Source: Prevotellaceae bacterium UBA2852
GTDB lineage: Bacteria; Bacteroidota; Bacteroidia; Bacteroidales; Bacteroidaceae
Assembly: GCA_002350855.1 (NCBI GenBank)
Contig: DEFM01000022.1
Location: 5,193 to 64,378, forward strand
Reading direction: 5' to 3'
DNA: 59,186 nucleotides
Shown here in pieces: positions 1 to 9,888 of this stretch (position 1 is its first letter; each line of letters begins with the position of its first letter). The position numbers were made by a program, and so were the translations under genes. The notes beneath the pieces were generated by a model that was not told where the DNA came from, ran no database searches, and worked only from the letters and a program-made list of their open reading frames with translations.

Positions 1-26
1 TAAGGGGTTCAAGAAGTTTAAGGAGT

Positions 27-1106
27 TTAAGATATATGTACTGTTTTGTTCATTAACAAAGCATCGGCGATGGTCATTGCCGCCATAGCCTCAACGATAG
101 GCACGGCACGAGGAACTACACATGGATCGTGGCGTCCCTTTACCTCAAGGGTGGTTTCGTTGCCGTCCACATCGACTGTTGGCTGTGGTTGCAGTAATGT
201 GGCAACGGGTTTGAAAGCCACACGGAAATAGATGTCGTTGCCGTTGCTGATTCCTCCCTGTATGCCTCCACTGTGATTGGTAAGGGTAGCTATCCTACCC
301 TCTCTGTTGCAGAAAATATCATTCTGCTCACTTCCTCTTGCAGCAACTCCGGCGAAGCCTTCTCCATATTCAAATCCCTTGACGGCATTGATGCTGAGCA
401 TGGCTCCGCCAAGCATGGCATGGAGCTTGTTGAACGCCGGTTCGCCAAGTCCTACAGGGCAGCCCTGAATGACACAAGTGATGATGCCTCCGATGGAGTC
501 ACCGTCTTTCTTCACATCAAGGATGAGCTGTTCCATAGCCTCTGCTGTCTTGGCATCGGGGCAACGCACGGCATTGCTCTCGATGGCTGAGAAGTCGAGC
601 TGGGAATAGTGTGTAGGAAGAGCGATAGGACCTATCTGCGAGGTATAGGCAGTTACGCTGATGCCCTGACTGCGAAGAATCATCTTGGCAAAGGCACCGC
701 CCACAACACGAGAGATGGTTTCACGGGCTGAAGAGCGTCCACCGCCTCTATAGTCACGAATGCCGTATTTGCTATAATAGGTGTAGTCGGCATGTGAGGG
801 ACGGAACACACGGCTAATGTTGCTGTAGTCGCCAGAATGCTGGTTCTGGTTGCGTACCTCAAAACCGATGGGTGTACCAGTAGTGACGCCCTCAAAGACT
901 CCGGAGAGCAGTTCCACCTGATCAGGTTCATTGCGCGACGTCGTTATACGGCTCTGTCCCGGACGGCGGCGTGCCAGTTCCGAAGCCAGCAGTTCCTCAT
1001 CCACAGGTATGCCTGCCGGCATTCCGTCGATGACTCCGCCTATAGCAATCCCGTGGCTCTCACCAAAGGTGGTCAGCTGAAATATATTTCCAAAAGTATT
1101 TCGCAT
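27..1106 (-). CDS. aroC: Chorismate synthase
   Basis: Catalyses the last shikimate-pathway step, 5-enolpyruvylshikimate-3-phosphate to chorismate, using reduced FMN in the cytoplasm. The protein is 359 residues, normal for the family. It carries the N-terminal FGESHG signature (about residues 14-19), the [12 protein letters not shown] block, the [13 protein letters not shown]/substrate motif and the C-terminal [17 protein letters not shown] block. I chose the ATG giving MRNTFGN; a start four codons further upstream would overlap the slyD stop and adds no conserved sequence. It follows slyD by 2 bp and is probably co-transcribed with it. The window also contains aroE (46383-47126) from the same pathway, far away. 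Confidence 0.97.
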   Translation of the reverse strand: MRNTFGNIFQLTTFGESHGIAIGGVIDGMPAGIPVDEELLASELARRRPGQSRITTSRNEPDQVELLSGVFEGVTTGTPIGFEVRNQNQHSGDYSNISRVFRPSHADYTYYSKYGIRDYRGGGRSSARETISRVVGGAFAKMILRSQGISVTAYTSQIGPIALPTHYSQLDFSAIESNAVRCPDAKTAEAMEQLILDVKKDGDSIGGIITCVIQGCPVGLGEPAFNKLHAMLGGAMLSINAVKGFEYGEGFAGVAARGSEQNDIFCNREGRIATLTNHSGGIQGGISNGNDIYFRVAFKPVATLLQPQPTVDVDGNETTLEVKGRHDPCVVPRAVPIVEAMAAMTIADALLMNKTVHIS

Positions 1107-1108
1107 AA

Positions 1109-1702
1109 TCAATGGCAATGTCCGCAGCCGCAGCCGTGATGATGATCATGGTCGTGATCGCAGTCGCAGTCGTCATGGCCGCAGCAGCCGCAACCGCAGT
1201 CTTCACCGCTCATCATGTTAATCATACCTGTAATCTCGTCGTTGGTTGCCTCACGGTTCTCAACCACATGACCTACGAAATGGAGGTCTTCACCAGCACG
1301 TGGGTGATTGAGGTCAATGGTTACGGCATCAGACTTCACCTCGATGACTGTGGCGTGGAAACGTTCTCCGTCTTCACCCTGAAGAGGAATGACGTTGCCC
1401 TCAAAAATACGTTCCTTGTCGAAGCGTCCGTCAATCTCAAACACGTTCTTTGGAACGTCGAACATCAGTTCGTCCTTGATTTCACCGTAGGCATCGGCAC
1501 AAGGGATGACGAAATCAAATTTATCACCTTTCTGTAGATTCTCCACCTGCTTCTCAAATGCAGGCAACACACTCTCCAGCTTACTGATAAACTGGAAGGG
1601 ATGTTCAGCGTCACACTGCTCTACCAAAGCTTCCTGATCTTCGTCTTCGTCCTTTACATAGAGATTGTAAGCCACTGCGATGTAGTTGTTCTTTACTGCC
1701 AT
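1109..1702 (-). CDS. slyD: SlyD-like FKBP-type peptidyl-prolyl isomerase with metal-binding tail
   Basis: Cytoplasmic prolyl isomerase/chaperone of the SlyD group (197 aa). The N-terminal FKBP half contains the family pattern around residues 30-75 ([19 protein letters not shown]). The insert-in-flap chaperone domain follows at about 75-130, then [17 protein letters not shown]. The last 30 residues are almost only Cys, His, Asp and Gly ([22 protein letters not shown]), the SlyD-type metal-binding tail, which in enterobacteria binds nickel. It is the first gene ahead of aroC. A TACATTTG -7 element lies about 60 bp upstream. Assignment to SlyD is strong; the metal preference here is inferred. 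Confidence 0.93.
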   Translation of the reverse strand: MAVKNNYIAVAYNLYVKDEDEDQEALVEQCDAEHPFQFISKLESVLPAFEKQVENLQKGDKFDFVIPCADAYGEIKDELMFDVPKNVFEIDGRFDKERIFEGNVIPLQGEDGERFHATVIEVKSDAVTIDLNHPRAGEDLHFVGHVVENREATNDEITGMINMMSGEDCGCGCCGHDDCDCDHDHDHHHGCGCGHCH

Positions 1703-1760
1703 AATATTGTGTTAAAATTATAAATTACAAATTTGGGGACCTTTTAAACCTAAATCCTTG

Positions 1761-1768
1761 CAAATGTA
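1761..1768 (-). promoter_or_regulatory. Bacteroidota -7 element for slyD-aroC
   Basis: Reads TACATTTG on the minus strand, matching TAnnTTTG, 59 bp before the slyD start. No clear -33 TTG. It stands back to back with the GH43 promoter. Confidence 0.45.
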
Positions 1769-1778
1769 GCAAAAAACA

Positions 1779-1809
1779 TTGAAGAAGAAAAAGAATTTTA
1801 CTATTTTTG
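1779..1809 (+). promoter_or_regulatory. Promoter of the GH43 gene
   Basis: TTG at 1779-1781 and TATTTTTG at 1802-1809 are separated by 20 bp, the Bacteroidota primary-sigma layout. It gives a leader of about 40 nt before the ATG at 1855. Confidence 0.6.
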
Positions 1810-1854
1810 CAGCACAAATATCAATACAACTATTACTACTATCATTATCAACCC

Positions 1855-4800
1855 ATGCTGAAGAAGATACTTCTACCACTTTTCATGGCTCTCGCAGCCA
1901 ATGTCAACGCTCAGAATTCCGAGACAAAATGGAATACGCCCTGTGCTGGAAACCCTTTTATTCCAGGCTATTTCGCCGACCCCACCATCCGTAAGTTCGG
2001 CGACACATATTATCTCTATGCCACCACCGACGGCACAGGCAACGGCTACGGACCGGCACAGGTGTGGGTATCGAAAGACTTCGTCAACTGGCGCAACGTT
2101 CTGCTCAACTGGCCTACCACCGAAGTGGTGTGGGCACCCGATGTGGTGCAGCAGCCCGACGGCACTTTCCGCTACTACTACTGCACCCCTTGTGAGGTGC
2201 GAGTGGGCGAAAGCAACTCTCCCGTAGGTCCCTGGAAGAACCGTTTAGGAAAGCCTGACGCTGTGCTCGTTCCCGACCGTTTCGTTCACAACGCCATCAC
2301 GCTCGACCCTGCCCTCTTCCGCGACGACGACGGCAGCGAGTACCTCTACTTCGGCACATGGGGCATATACAAGGACTTCGGTTGCGGTGTGGCTAAACTG
2401 GCTGCCGACGGCAAGTCCTTCACCGACAAGAAACTCATCCTCAACACCGAGATAACCGATTTCTTCGAAGCACCGTTCGTGTTCAAGCGCAACGGTGTGT
2501 ACTATTTCACCTATTCATCGGGCAGTTGTCACGACGACACCTACCGAGTGCAGTATGCCACATCCACCACAGGACCAATGGGGCCATACCAGTACAAGGG
2601 ATGTATTCTAAAGACTAACAGCGACGGCACCATTCACGGACCTGGTCACCACTCTGTGCTGGTGGACGGCGACAATTACTACATAGTCTATCACCGCCAC
2701 AACAATCCCCATGCCATCCACGGATTCCACCGACAGATTTGCATCGACCGCATGGAGTTTGACACTGACGGCAACATCCTGCCCGTGATTCCTACCCACA
2801 GCGGAGTGATTCCTGCATCGCTGCAGAAGACCGCGAAACAGAACAGCCTGCCCAATCTTGCCTTCGGAGCCAAGGTGGAAGCGTCGAGCACCTACAGCGA
2901 GTGGTTCAAGCCCGAATATGCCGTTGACGACAACAATGGCACCCTCTGGCGCAGCAAGCATGCCGGCAAGCGCACCGCGAGCGAAGGCTTCGAGTGGTTG
3001 GAGATAGACCTGGGCAAGGTTACCGCTTTCAATCAGATATGGACACAGTTTGAATACGCCACATTCTTCTATCAGTACTTTATTCAGGTTTCCGACGACG
3101 GTAAGCAGTGGCGACTCTTTGCCGACCGCACAAAGAACAGCCAGCAGGGTTCGCCGATGATAGACAAGGGAGAAGTAAAGGCACGATTCATCCGAATCAC
3201 CATCACCGACACACAGAAGAACGGACACTTCCCTGCCATCTGGAACATCAAGGTCTACAATGCCACCAAGCAACTCGACCCCTCTGCCCTGCTCCCATCA
3301 CCACAGGTTGACGAGAAAGCCATCGTGGAAGGCTATCCCTGGATTCACAAGAAAGACCTGAAGCAAGGTAGTGACGACCCTGCCGGCGACGAACATACTC
3401 CTACTGGACCGTACCGCGGTTACGACGACCTCATCAATGCCGCTCAACATGAAATTGGCAAGAGCATCGACGGAGTGGTAGTAGTGCCCAAGGATGGAAA
3501 GGCAGCACTTCGCTTCACAGGCAAGGAAATCATCAGGATGTACAAATACAATTCCGACCTCGTGTACAACGCTCCCTACGCACTTACCGCCTGGATTCTC
3601 AATCCTGAAGTCGGAGAGATAGAGACCGTGGCACAGATTATGCCTGCAGGCAACGACCTTGCAACCATCGAACTGCGCAATGGCAAGAACCGCGCTGAAG
3701 GCATCATTGCCCACAACGCCTCGTTTGAAAACGCAGGAGCACCCGAAGCCATCAAGGCAGGAGTATGGCAGCACTGGGCTGTAGTGTTCGACGGATTCAA
3801 CGAACGCATCTATTGCGACGGCAAGCTGGTAAGCGAGAAAAACATCTTCCTTATGCTTCGCCCAGGCGACCACATCACCATCGGTGCGGCTGCCAACGGC
3901 ACCCATCCCTTCACAGGCTATCTGCACCGTCTGCGCATCTACCACAATGCCCTGACACAGTACGAAGTGGAGCAGGATATGAAGGAACCAACAGACTTAG
4001 ACCCGACAAAGATGAAAGATGATATCGGACTGAAATCGCCGTGGATTGCAAATTCCGCAAACCTGGAGATTGAGCCTCTCACCCCCACCCTGCTCCGGGC
4101 ATCCGTCTTTTCCAACGCACTCAGAAAGGGAGTCATAGAATATCAGTTCGCTACCGGCAACGACACCACTGCACTCGAAGGCGTAGTACCCATTTCCGAA
4201 CAAAGTGCCGTACTGGGAATAAAGGGCAAGAAAGCTATGGCGAAGCTTCGCGACATCTTCGGCTACGAGGCACCAGTGAAGGAGAAGAAACTGAAAATCC
4301 GCACCAAGGACTTCATAGACCAGGCAAAGAGCATCAACGCCAAAGCCAAGGACGGACGCATCACTCTCGAATCGGCGGGAACCAACCTCACAGCCAATGC
4401 TGAGCAGAACGGGCCCATCGAGAGCGTGGAACTCACAGGCAACTTCGTAGCACAATGCCGCATTGCCGACATGACAGGAATGGAGCGTCGCAACACGCCA
4501 GCCTACAACGAAGGCGGACTCATCATCGTCTGTGACCTGGGCGGCAACCGTCAGTCGCTGCTTCAGTTAGGAGCATTCCCCAACTACAACTGCGGCAATA
4601 TGCTCACCGTCGTCAATCGCGGCTATCGTCCTCAGTACAACAATAGTCAAGGTTGGAACTTCGATCCCTGGCTGCAGCTGGAACGTCGTGGCGACTACAT
4701 ACATGCACGCACAAGCAAGGACTGCATCACATGGACAGAGATGCCCAATTCTCCAGTCAATCTGCGTGAGCTGTTCTTCGGACCCACACAGCGCAGCTGG

Positions 4801-4938
4801 CCATTCGACTACAAGGATTACCTCGAAAACTATTTCGATGGCAAGTCCCTCCGTGTAGGCATCTACCAAACCACCTACAGCGACAACCGTGCTGCCGTCA
4901 CCTTCGACAACATCGAAATCTGGCAGAAGAAGCCCTAA
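1855..4938 (+). CDS. Secreted multidomain glycoside hydrolase family 43 enzyme
   Basis: Predicted secreted arabinan/xylan-degrading enzyme of 1027 residues. I start at the ATG giving MLKKILLPLF, which begins a signal peptide ending near NVNAQ; an upstream ATG at 1807 would add a Tyr-rich stretch and destroy the signal. Order of domains: signal 1-20; five-bladed GH43 domain about 30-315 with putative base D42 (in ADPTI), pKa-modulating D151 (in ITLDPALFRDDDG) and acid E205 (in FEAPF); F5/8 type C (discoidin/CBM32-like) domain about 335-467; LamG/concanavalin-like domain about 542-705; C-terminal DUF1349-like beta-sandwich about 812-1027. Exact substrate cannot be read from sequence. No SusC/SusD neighbour. 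Its stop overlaps the stop of the convergent M16 gene by 4 bp. Confidence 0.9.
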   Translation: MLKKILLPLFMALAANVNAQNSETKWNTPCAGNPFIPGYFADPTIRKFGDTYYLYATTDGTGNGYGPAQVWVSKDFVNWRNVLLNWPTTEVVWAPDVVQQPDGTFRYYYCTPCEVRVGESNSPVGPWKNRLGKPDAVLVPDRFVHNAITLDPALFRDDDGSEYLYFGTWGIYKDFGCGVAKLAADGKSFTDKKLILNTEITDFFEAPFVFKRNGVYYFTYSSGSCHDDTYRVQYATSTTGPMGPYQYKGCILKTNSDGTIHGPGHHSVLVDGDNYYIVYHRHNNPHAIHGFHRQICIDRMEFDTDGNILPVIPTHSGVIPASLQKTAKQNSLPNLAFGAKVEASSTYSEWFKPEYAVDDNNGTLWRSKHAGKRTASEGFEWLEIDLGKVTAFNQIWTQFEYATFFYQYFIQVSDDGKQWRLFADRTKNSQQGSPMIDKGEVKARFIRITITDTQKNGHFPAIWNIKVYNATKQLDPSALLPSPQVDEKAIVEGYPWIHKKDLKQGSDDPAGDEHTPTGPYRGYDDLINAAQHEIGKSIDGVVVVPKDGKAALRFTGKEIIRMYKYNSDLVYNAPYALTAWILNPEVGEIETVAQIMPAGNDLATIELRNGKNRAEGIIAHNASFENAGAPEAIKAGVWQHWAVVFDGFNERIYCDGKLVSEKNIFLMLRPGDHITIGAAANGTHPFTGYLHRLRIYHNALTQYEVEQDMKEPTDLDPTKMKDDIGLKSPWIANSANLEIEPLTPTLLRASVFSNALRKGVIEYQFATGNDTTALEGVVPISEQSAVLGIKGKKAMAKLRDIFGYEAPVKEKKLKIRTKDFIDQAKSINAKAKDGRITLESAGTNLTANAEQNGPIESVELTGNFVAQCRIADMTGMERRNTPAYNEGGLIIVCDLGGNRQSLLQLGAFPNYNCGNMLTVVNRGYRPQYNNSQGWNFDPWLQLERRGDYIHARTSKDCITWTEMPNSPVNLRELFFGPTQRSWPFDYKDYLENYFDGKSLRVGIYQTTYSDNRAAVTFDNIEIWQKKP

Positions 4939-6194
4939 TCCACTACGCAGTAAGTGAAGCGATCCGGATTAAGGTATTTTGCCGCTATGGTCTGAAGCTC
5001 ACGAGGCTTGGCACTCATCTGACGACGAATGCCTGGAACAAGGTCGCTGAATGACTGGTTCGTCGCAATGAGCGACACACAGACATTGGCTAATTCGTAG
5101 TTCCACTCCAGACGTCTGCACTCCGCACCAAACATATATCGCTGAAGATTGCCGAGTTCATCTACTGACGCAGGATCGGTAACGAGTAAATTCAGTTCGT
5201 TGCGGATCTCCTGCAAGACATTATCAATGGACACATTTGCAGTCTCGGTCTCAATCAAATATACATATCCATGGGGATAATGCCTCATGGTGCCATGAAT
5301 GTCGTAGGTGTATCCATGATCCTCACGGATGTTAGTCATAAGACGGCTTCCGAAATAGCCTCCGAGCATGATGGTGGCAAGACGGAGCAGAGGCAATTCT
5401 TCCTTGTCGACTTCGGGTAGGAGCACCCCTACCCTAACTGCTGCCTGAACGGTGTTGATGTCGGAATGCCGGCGGATGGTTTCTATGGCAGAAACAGGGT
5501 TGACCTGAATCGGAGCCAGCCGCACTGGTGCAAAACTGCTGCTGGACGGCACACAGCCTGCTATATCTCGTATCTGCTGATCCGACAGATCTCCCGTAAT
5601 GACTATATCGCAATTCGAGGCGTCAATCACCTGTTGCTTGTATTGCAGGAGTGTGTCACGGCTAATGAGTTCGAAATCCTCTTGTCGGATTGCCTTTCCC
5701 AGCGGATGCTCTTCTCCGAAAAGGCTTGCATAGAGAAGGTCTTTGCCGAGGGACTCGACTTTCTGCTGCTTTATTGCCCAGGCGCTGTGGGCATGCGACA
5801 CTTCGATATCAAGGCTTTGCTGCTCGTACTTGGGCGTGGCAAACATGGAACGGATGATCGGGAGTATCTGCGGCAGGAATTTGCGCAGGCAGCGCAAGGT
5901 CAGTTTTCCGTAGGAGACGGTGCTCTGGAGCGACACGGTTGCTCCGTAGTAGTCGAGAAGTTCGGAAATCTGCTTTGCCGAGTATTCATCAGAGCCGAAG
6001 AGCAGTCCCTTGAATGTGAAACGAGACTGCAGGGTATGGCTCTGAGTCCATTGTCCTCCCATAAACACAAAGTCAACCCTCACGAGTTCAGCGTCGGGAA
6101 TGACTATCTGATAGACAGTCACTCCGTTGTCACACTTTATCTCAAGAGGATTGCTAAGACGGAGGTTATCGGTTGAGATGTTAAATTTCCTCAT
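4935..6194 (-). CDS. M16 (insulinase/pitrilysin) family protein, apparently non-catalytic
   Basis: 419 residues with the two-lobe layout of one M16 half: an N-terminal lobe (about 1-200) and a second lobe starting near 230 with a typical VGVLLPEVDKEELPLLRLATIMLGGYFGSRLM stretch split over 252-283 and ending in REDHGYTYDI. The zinc motif HxxEH expected in the first lobe, after VDFVFMGG, is absent; the matching segment reads TLQSRFTFKGLLFGS. It therefore resembles the inactive partner subunits of bacterial M16B pairs, but no catalytic partner is encoded in the window. It overlaps the kdsB stop by 14 bp and is last in the PBP1A-kdsB-M16 cluster. No signal peptide is visible. Confidence 0.85.
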   Translation of the reverse strand: MRKFNISTDNLRLSNPLEIKCDNGVTVYQIVIPDAELVRVDFVFMGGQWTQSHTLQSRFTFKGLLFGSDEYSAKQISELLDYYGATVSLQSTVSYGKLTLRCLRKFLPQILPIIRSMFATPKYEQQSLDIEVSHAHSAWAIKQQKVESLGKDLLYASLFGEEHPLGKAIRQEDFELISRDTLLQYKQQVIDASNCDIVITGDLSDQQIRDIAGCVPSSSSFAPVRLAPIQVNPVSAIETIRRHSDINTVQAAVRVGVLLPEVDKEELPLLRLATIMLGGYFGSRLMTNIREDHGYTYDIHGTMRHYPHGYVYLIETETANVSIDNVLQEIRNELNLLVTDPASVDELGNLQRYMFGAECRRLEWNYELANVCVSLIATNQSFSDLVPGIRRQMSAKPRELQTIAAKYLNPDRFTYCVVD

Positions 6195-6942
6195 GCTTCT
6201 TCAGGAAGGCTTCTGCTCTTTCAAGATCCTGCGGAGTGTCGATACCAATGGTTTCGATATCGGTGATTCCGACCTTGATGGTATAGCCGTTTTGCAGCCA
6301 TCTCAACTGTTCGAGGGACTCTGCCAATTCGAGCTGCGACTGCGGCAGGCGGGTTATCTCTGCCAACACCTTGGGGCGATAGGCATAGAGTCCTATGTGT
6401 TTGTAGAATGTATTCTTGCTGAGCCATTCGTCGCCCTGCTCCACCCCACGGATATAGGGGATGACGGAACGGGAGAAATAGAGGGCTTCCATATTCTCGT
6501 TGAGAACGACCTTGGGCGAATTGGGATTCTGTACGGCTGCCCATCCGTCGGCAGCAGTAAACGGCTTGACGAGTGTAGCGATGTCGGTACGCTCGCTTTC
6601 AAAGCACTGCTTGATTTCCTGCAACTGCGACTTATGGATAAAGGGTTCGTCGCCCTGGATATTCACTACCACATCGAAGTCCTGCCCCACCTTGGTGTAG
6701 GCTTCAAAGCAGCGGTCTGTACCGCTCTTGTGATTGACGCTGGTCATTACAACATTGCCTCCAAACTGACGGACAGCGGATTCAATGCGTTCGTCATCGG
6801 TGGCAACCACCACGTAATCCATCTCTTTCTCAACTGCGTGATAGACTCTCTCTATCACGGTCATTCCTCCCAGCATAGCCAACGGCTTTGCAGGGAAACG
6901 GGTTGACGCATAGCGTGCAGGGATAATTCCTATGTATTTCAT
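6181..6942 (-). CDS. kdsB: 3-deoxy-manno-octulosonate cytidylyltransferase
   Basis: Activates KDO with CTP to CMP-KDO for lipopolysaccharide inner-core synthesis in the cytoplasm. 253 residues, usual length. Visible motifs: the N-terminal nucleotide-binding IIPARYASTRFPAKPLA, VVATDDERI, GTDRCFEA, VNIQGDEPFI and a late KHIGLYAYRPKVL. The ATG giving MKYIGIIPARY is chosen over one ten codons upstream because the family begins there and it lies 1 bp past the PBP1A stop. Sits between PBP1A and the M16 gene in a tight cluster, consistent with a joint envelope role. Confidence 0.96.
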   Translation of the reverse strand: MKYIGIIPARYASTRFPAKPLAMLGGMTVIERVYHAVEKEMDYVVVATDDERIESAVRQFGGNVVMTSVNHKSGTDRCFEAYTKVGQDFDVVVNIQGDEPFIHKSQLQEIKQCFESERTDIATLVKPFTAADGWAAVQNPNSPKVVLNENMEALYFSRSVIPYIRGVEQGDEWLSKNTFYKHIGLYAYRPKVLAEITRLPQSQLELAESLEQLRWLQNGYTIKVGITDIETIGIDTPQDLERAEAFLKKHEEI

Positions 6943-6943
6943 A

Positions 6944-9337
6944 TTATTGGAACAATTCGTCGATTTCGCCAACGCTTTCGTCTACCTCTACTTCGTCACG
7001 CCTCTCTGCACGTTGGAGACCGGTAAGCTCGCCTTCGCAGACATCGAAGTCTGTAGGAATCTCGAATTTATCGTTTGGAGTGATGCCGTAGTCCTTGACA
7101 AGGGACGGATCGGCATAGACTTTCTTTATGAAGAGGGCAAAGACCGGCAATGCAGCACCTGCACCCTGTCCGTAGTAAGTGCTAATGAAGTGGATATCGC
7201 GTTCCTCACCACCTACCCATGTTCCGACAACGAGCTTAGGAGCAACGCCCATGAACCATCCGTCGGCATTGGAGTTGGTTGTACCTGTCTTACCGCAGAG
7301 GTCTGCCTTAATATTATATGTGCCACGCAGACGGCGGCCTGTACCTTCGTTGATTACACCACGCATCATCACAATCATCTTGTAGGCATCCTCACGATCC
7401 ATGATGTCGGTGAATTGTGAGTCAAACGTTGCAATGACATTTCCCGAAGCGTCTTCTATACGGCTAACGAGCAGCGGAGCCACTCTCACACCGTAGTTGG
7501 CGAAAGTGGTATAGGCGCTGGTCATTTCTCCAACACTGACGTCACACGTTCCGAGACAGAGAGTCATGTCGGGACGTATGTTCTGAGTGGTGATACCCAT
7601 AAGGTGCATGAGATTGATAAGGCTTCGCGGATTGAGCTGAGAGAGCACCCATGCGGAGATGGTGTTGCTGGACATGGAAAGTCCCCATTTCAGAGTCACC
7701 ATCTGACCCAAACGTGCACCTGTGCTTCGAGGTGTCCATCCTCCATAGCTTCGCGGCACGTTCGGTGCTTCGTCGCAAGGAGTGTAGCCGTTCATCATGG
7801 CCAGCGAATAGAGGTAGGGTTTGATGGTAGAACCCACCTGACGACGTCCGCCACCCATCACGTTGTCGTACTGGAAGTACTTGAAGTCAAGTCCTCCCAC
7901 GTATGCTCTCACCTCACCCGTATGGGGATCCATGGCACACATGGCGGTGCGCAGGAATTTCTTGTAGTAGAGGATGGAGTCTCGCGGCGACATCTCTGTC
8001 TCGAATTCACCATTGTAGGAGAAAAGGGTCATCGGCACCTTCTGGGTGAAGGCACGTTCGATTTCCTCAGCCGAGCAACCGTCGGCCTTCATCTTGCGAT
8101 AGCGGTCACTGTTCTTGTATGCCTTGCGCAGACGGTACTCAACCTTCTCCTGCGACAGTCCCACATAGGGAGCATAGGTCTTGGAGCGGTTCTCATTTTC
8201 GAATATCGGTTGCAGATACTTAGCCACGTGTTCGTAGGCGGCTTCCTCTGCATCCTTCTGCATACGCGAATCGATGGTTGTATAGACTTTCAGACCATCG
8301 GTGTAGATATTGTAGTTAGAGCCGTCAGCCTTGTGGTTCTTGTTGCACCATCCGAAGAGTGGATTGGTCTCCCACTGGAGGGAATCGTCGTAGAACTGCT
8401 GGTAGAGATAATACCTGCTGCGTTCTGGACGCTCTGCCATCATGATGCGACGGAGATACTCACGAACATACGGAGCCAGACCTTCCTGATGGTTCATAGG
8501 ATGGAAATGGCTCACGTCGAGAGGCTTGGCTTGAGCAGTGAGTTTCTGGTCCTCTGTAATGAATCCCTGTTCGCACATTTTCTCCAGAACGAGGTTACGG
8601 CGTTCGCGACAACGTTCATTGTAGCGGACAGGATTGTAAAGCGAAGGGTTCTTGGGCATACCGGCAAGTGTGGCACACTCTTCGAGAGTGAGGTCGATAG
8701 GCAGTTTCTCGAAGTAGGTATGAGCGGCGTTCTTGATACCGACTGCATTGTTGAGGAAGTCGAAGTAGTTGAGATACATCGTGATGATTTCCTCCTTGGT
8801 GTAGTTGCGTTCGAGCTGTACGGCGATATACCATTCCACAGGCTTCTGCATGAGGCGTGTGGCAGTCGAAGTGGATGCGTTGACATCAGAATAGAGCTGC
8901 TTGGCCAACTGCTGAGTGATGGTAGATCCACCACCGGCAGACTTCTGACGCATGACGCCACGCTTTACGACAGCACGTCCGAACGCCCTCATGTCGATAC
9001 CAGAGTGTTCATAGAAACGCTCGTCCTCAATGGCAATGAGCGCATTGATAAGATTGGCAGGAAGAGAATCGTAGGGAACCATGATGCGGTTGGCGGAAGC
9101 ATAGCTCCACGTACCCATGAGTTTGCCGTCGGCAGTATAGATTCTAGAGGCAGACTTACTAATTGGATTCTGCAGTTCAGAGATTTCGGGCAGGCGTCCG
9201 AACCAGCCCCATGAAATCGCGCCAATAAAACCAAAGAACAGGAACAGGAGGATAAAGACTGTTGACCAAACAGCGATCACACCTCTTCTCACACTATCCT
9301 TGGGATTCTTCTTTTTCTTTTTGTTATCAGTTGCCAT
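6944..9337 (-). CDS. Class A penicillin-binding protein 1A (bifunctional transglycosylase/transpeptidase)
   Basis: Peptidoglycan polymerase of 797 residues. A basic cytoplasmic N-terminus (KKKKKNPKDSVRR) precedes one membrane anchor at about 20-43. The GT51 glycosyltransferase domain (about 75-250) shows the catalytic EDERFYEHSGID and GGSTITQQLAKQLY motifs. The transpeptidase domain (about 430-760) shows SxxK as STIK, SxN as SSN and the KTGTT box. The acidic tail ends in VEVDESVGEIDELF. It is upstream of kdsB by 1 bp. No clear -7 box lies directly upstream; rnpB ends about 60 bp upstream on the same strand, so read-through is possible. A family member with standard features. Confidence 0.95.
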   Translation of the reverse strand: MATDNKKKKKNPKDSVRRGVIAVWSTVFILLFLFFGFIGAISWGWFGRLPEISELQNPISKSASRIYTADGKLMGTWSYASANRIMVPYDSLPANLINALIAIEDERFYEHSGIDMRAFGRAVVKRGVMRQKSAGGGSTITQQLAKQLYSDVNASTSTATRLMQKPVEWYIAVQLERNYTKEEIITMYLNYFDFLNNAVGIKNAAHTYFEKLPIDLTLEECATLAGMPKNPSLYNPVRYNERCRERRNLVLEKMCEQGFITEDQKLTAQAKPLDVSHFHPMNHQEGLAPYVREYLRRIMMAERPERSRYYLYQQFYDDSLQWETNPLFGWCNKNHKADGSNYNIYTDGLKVYTTIDSRMQKDAEEAAYEHVAKYLQPIFENENRSKTYAPYVGLSQEKVEYRLRKAYKNSDRYRKMKADGCSAEEIERAFTQKVPMTLFSYNGEFETEMSPRDSILYYKKFLRTAMCAMDPHTGEVRAYVGGLDFKYFQYDNVMGGGRRQVGSTIKPYLYSLAMMNGYTPCDEAPNVPRSYGGWTPRSTGARLGQMVTLKWGLSMSSNTISAWVLSQLNPRSLINLMHLMGITTQNIRPDMTLCLGTCDVSVGEMTSAYTTFANYGVRVAPLLVSRIEDASGNVIATFDSQFTDIMDREDAYKMIVMMRGVINEGTGRRLRGTYNIKADLCGKTGTTNSNADGWFMGVAPKLVVGTWVGGEERDIHFISTYYGQGAGAALPVFALFIKKVYADPSLVKDYGITPNDKFEIPTDFDVCEGELTGLQRAERRDEVEVDESVGEIDELFQ

Positions 9338-9399
9338 CGTAAAACGATATTTGTTCCGAGAAACGTTATTTTGTATTTGTTGTTAATTCTCAAAAAAGA

Positions 9400-9849
9400 G
9401 AGAAAGCAGTCGACCTGTAAGCCGGGTTCTGTGTCTACACGAGACCCGAAAAAGCGAATCAGTTAAAGTGTAGATGTTTGTCATTTATCCAGATAGCATG
9501 TCACCACACTATTCAAGCGTTCTACCCTCTGGCTTGAGCGGGCTACTCTCATCAGCAGCAGCCGTAAGACCACTGCAATCGCCAGTTTACATGAACTTGC
9601 AACTCCCAAGGTACACAGCCAGATGTGTCACCACACTGCTGGTAAGCTCTTACCTTACCTTCTCACCCTTGCTCCCATCGGAATGGGGGCGGTTATTTTC
9701 TTCTGTACTACTCCACCCTCGCGGATGGCTTCTAGATTAGGAAGTGGGATGCCCTGTGTTGCCCGGACTTTCCTCTCGTTTACTCGTCTGCCGAACCTAA
9801 TGGTAGCGGCATACTTTCGACCAGCGACAAACCGTTCAACTGCTTTCCG
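9400..9849 (-). ncRNA. rnpB: RNase P RNA (type A-like)
   Basis: The catalytic RNA of RNase P, which matures tRNA 5' ends. On the minus strand the 5' portion contains the universal GAGGAAAGTCCGGGC block (plus 9762-9779 region) and the 3' end contains ACAGAACCCGGCTTACAGG (plus 9412-9430). The terminal helix P1 is visible as a perfect 9-bp pair between 9839-9847 and 9402-9410. A TAACTTTG promoter box ends 5 bp upstream, and a T-rich run follows P1 at the 3' end. Length about 450 nt, on the long side; ends are estimated from P1. Confidence 0.95.
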
Positions 9850-9853
9850 GCTG

Positions 9854-9861
9854 CAAAGTTA
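9854..9861 (-). promoter_or_regulatory. -7 element of rnpB
   Basis: TAACTTTG on the minus strand, directly upstream of the predicted RNase P RNA 5' end. No TTG at the expected -33 distance. Confidence 0.6.
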
Positions 9862-9888
9862 AATAATATATTTAAAATGAGGAAATGG

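Noticed and set aside
7604..9214. Long plus-strand frame of 536 codons opposite PBP1A
   Set aside because: It is antisense to a gene with intact catalytic motifs, and its translation is His/Val/Leu-rich low-information sequence with no recognisable domain.
9474..9862. Two short plus-strand frames in the gap upstream of PBP1A
   Set aside because: They lie inside the RNase P RNA, whose P1 helix and conserved blocks are clear.
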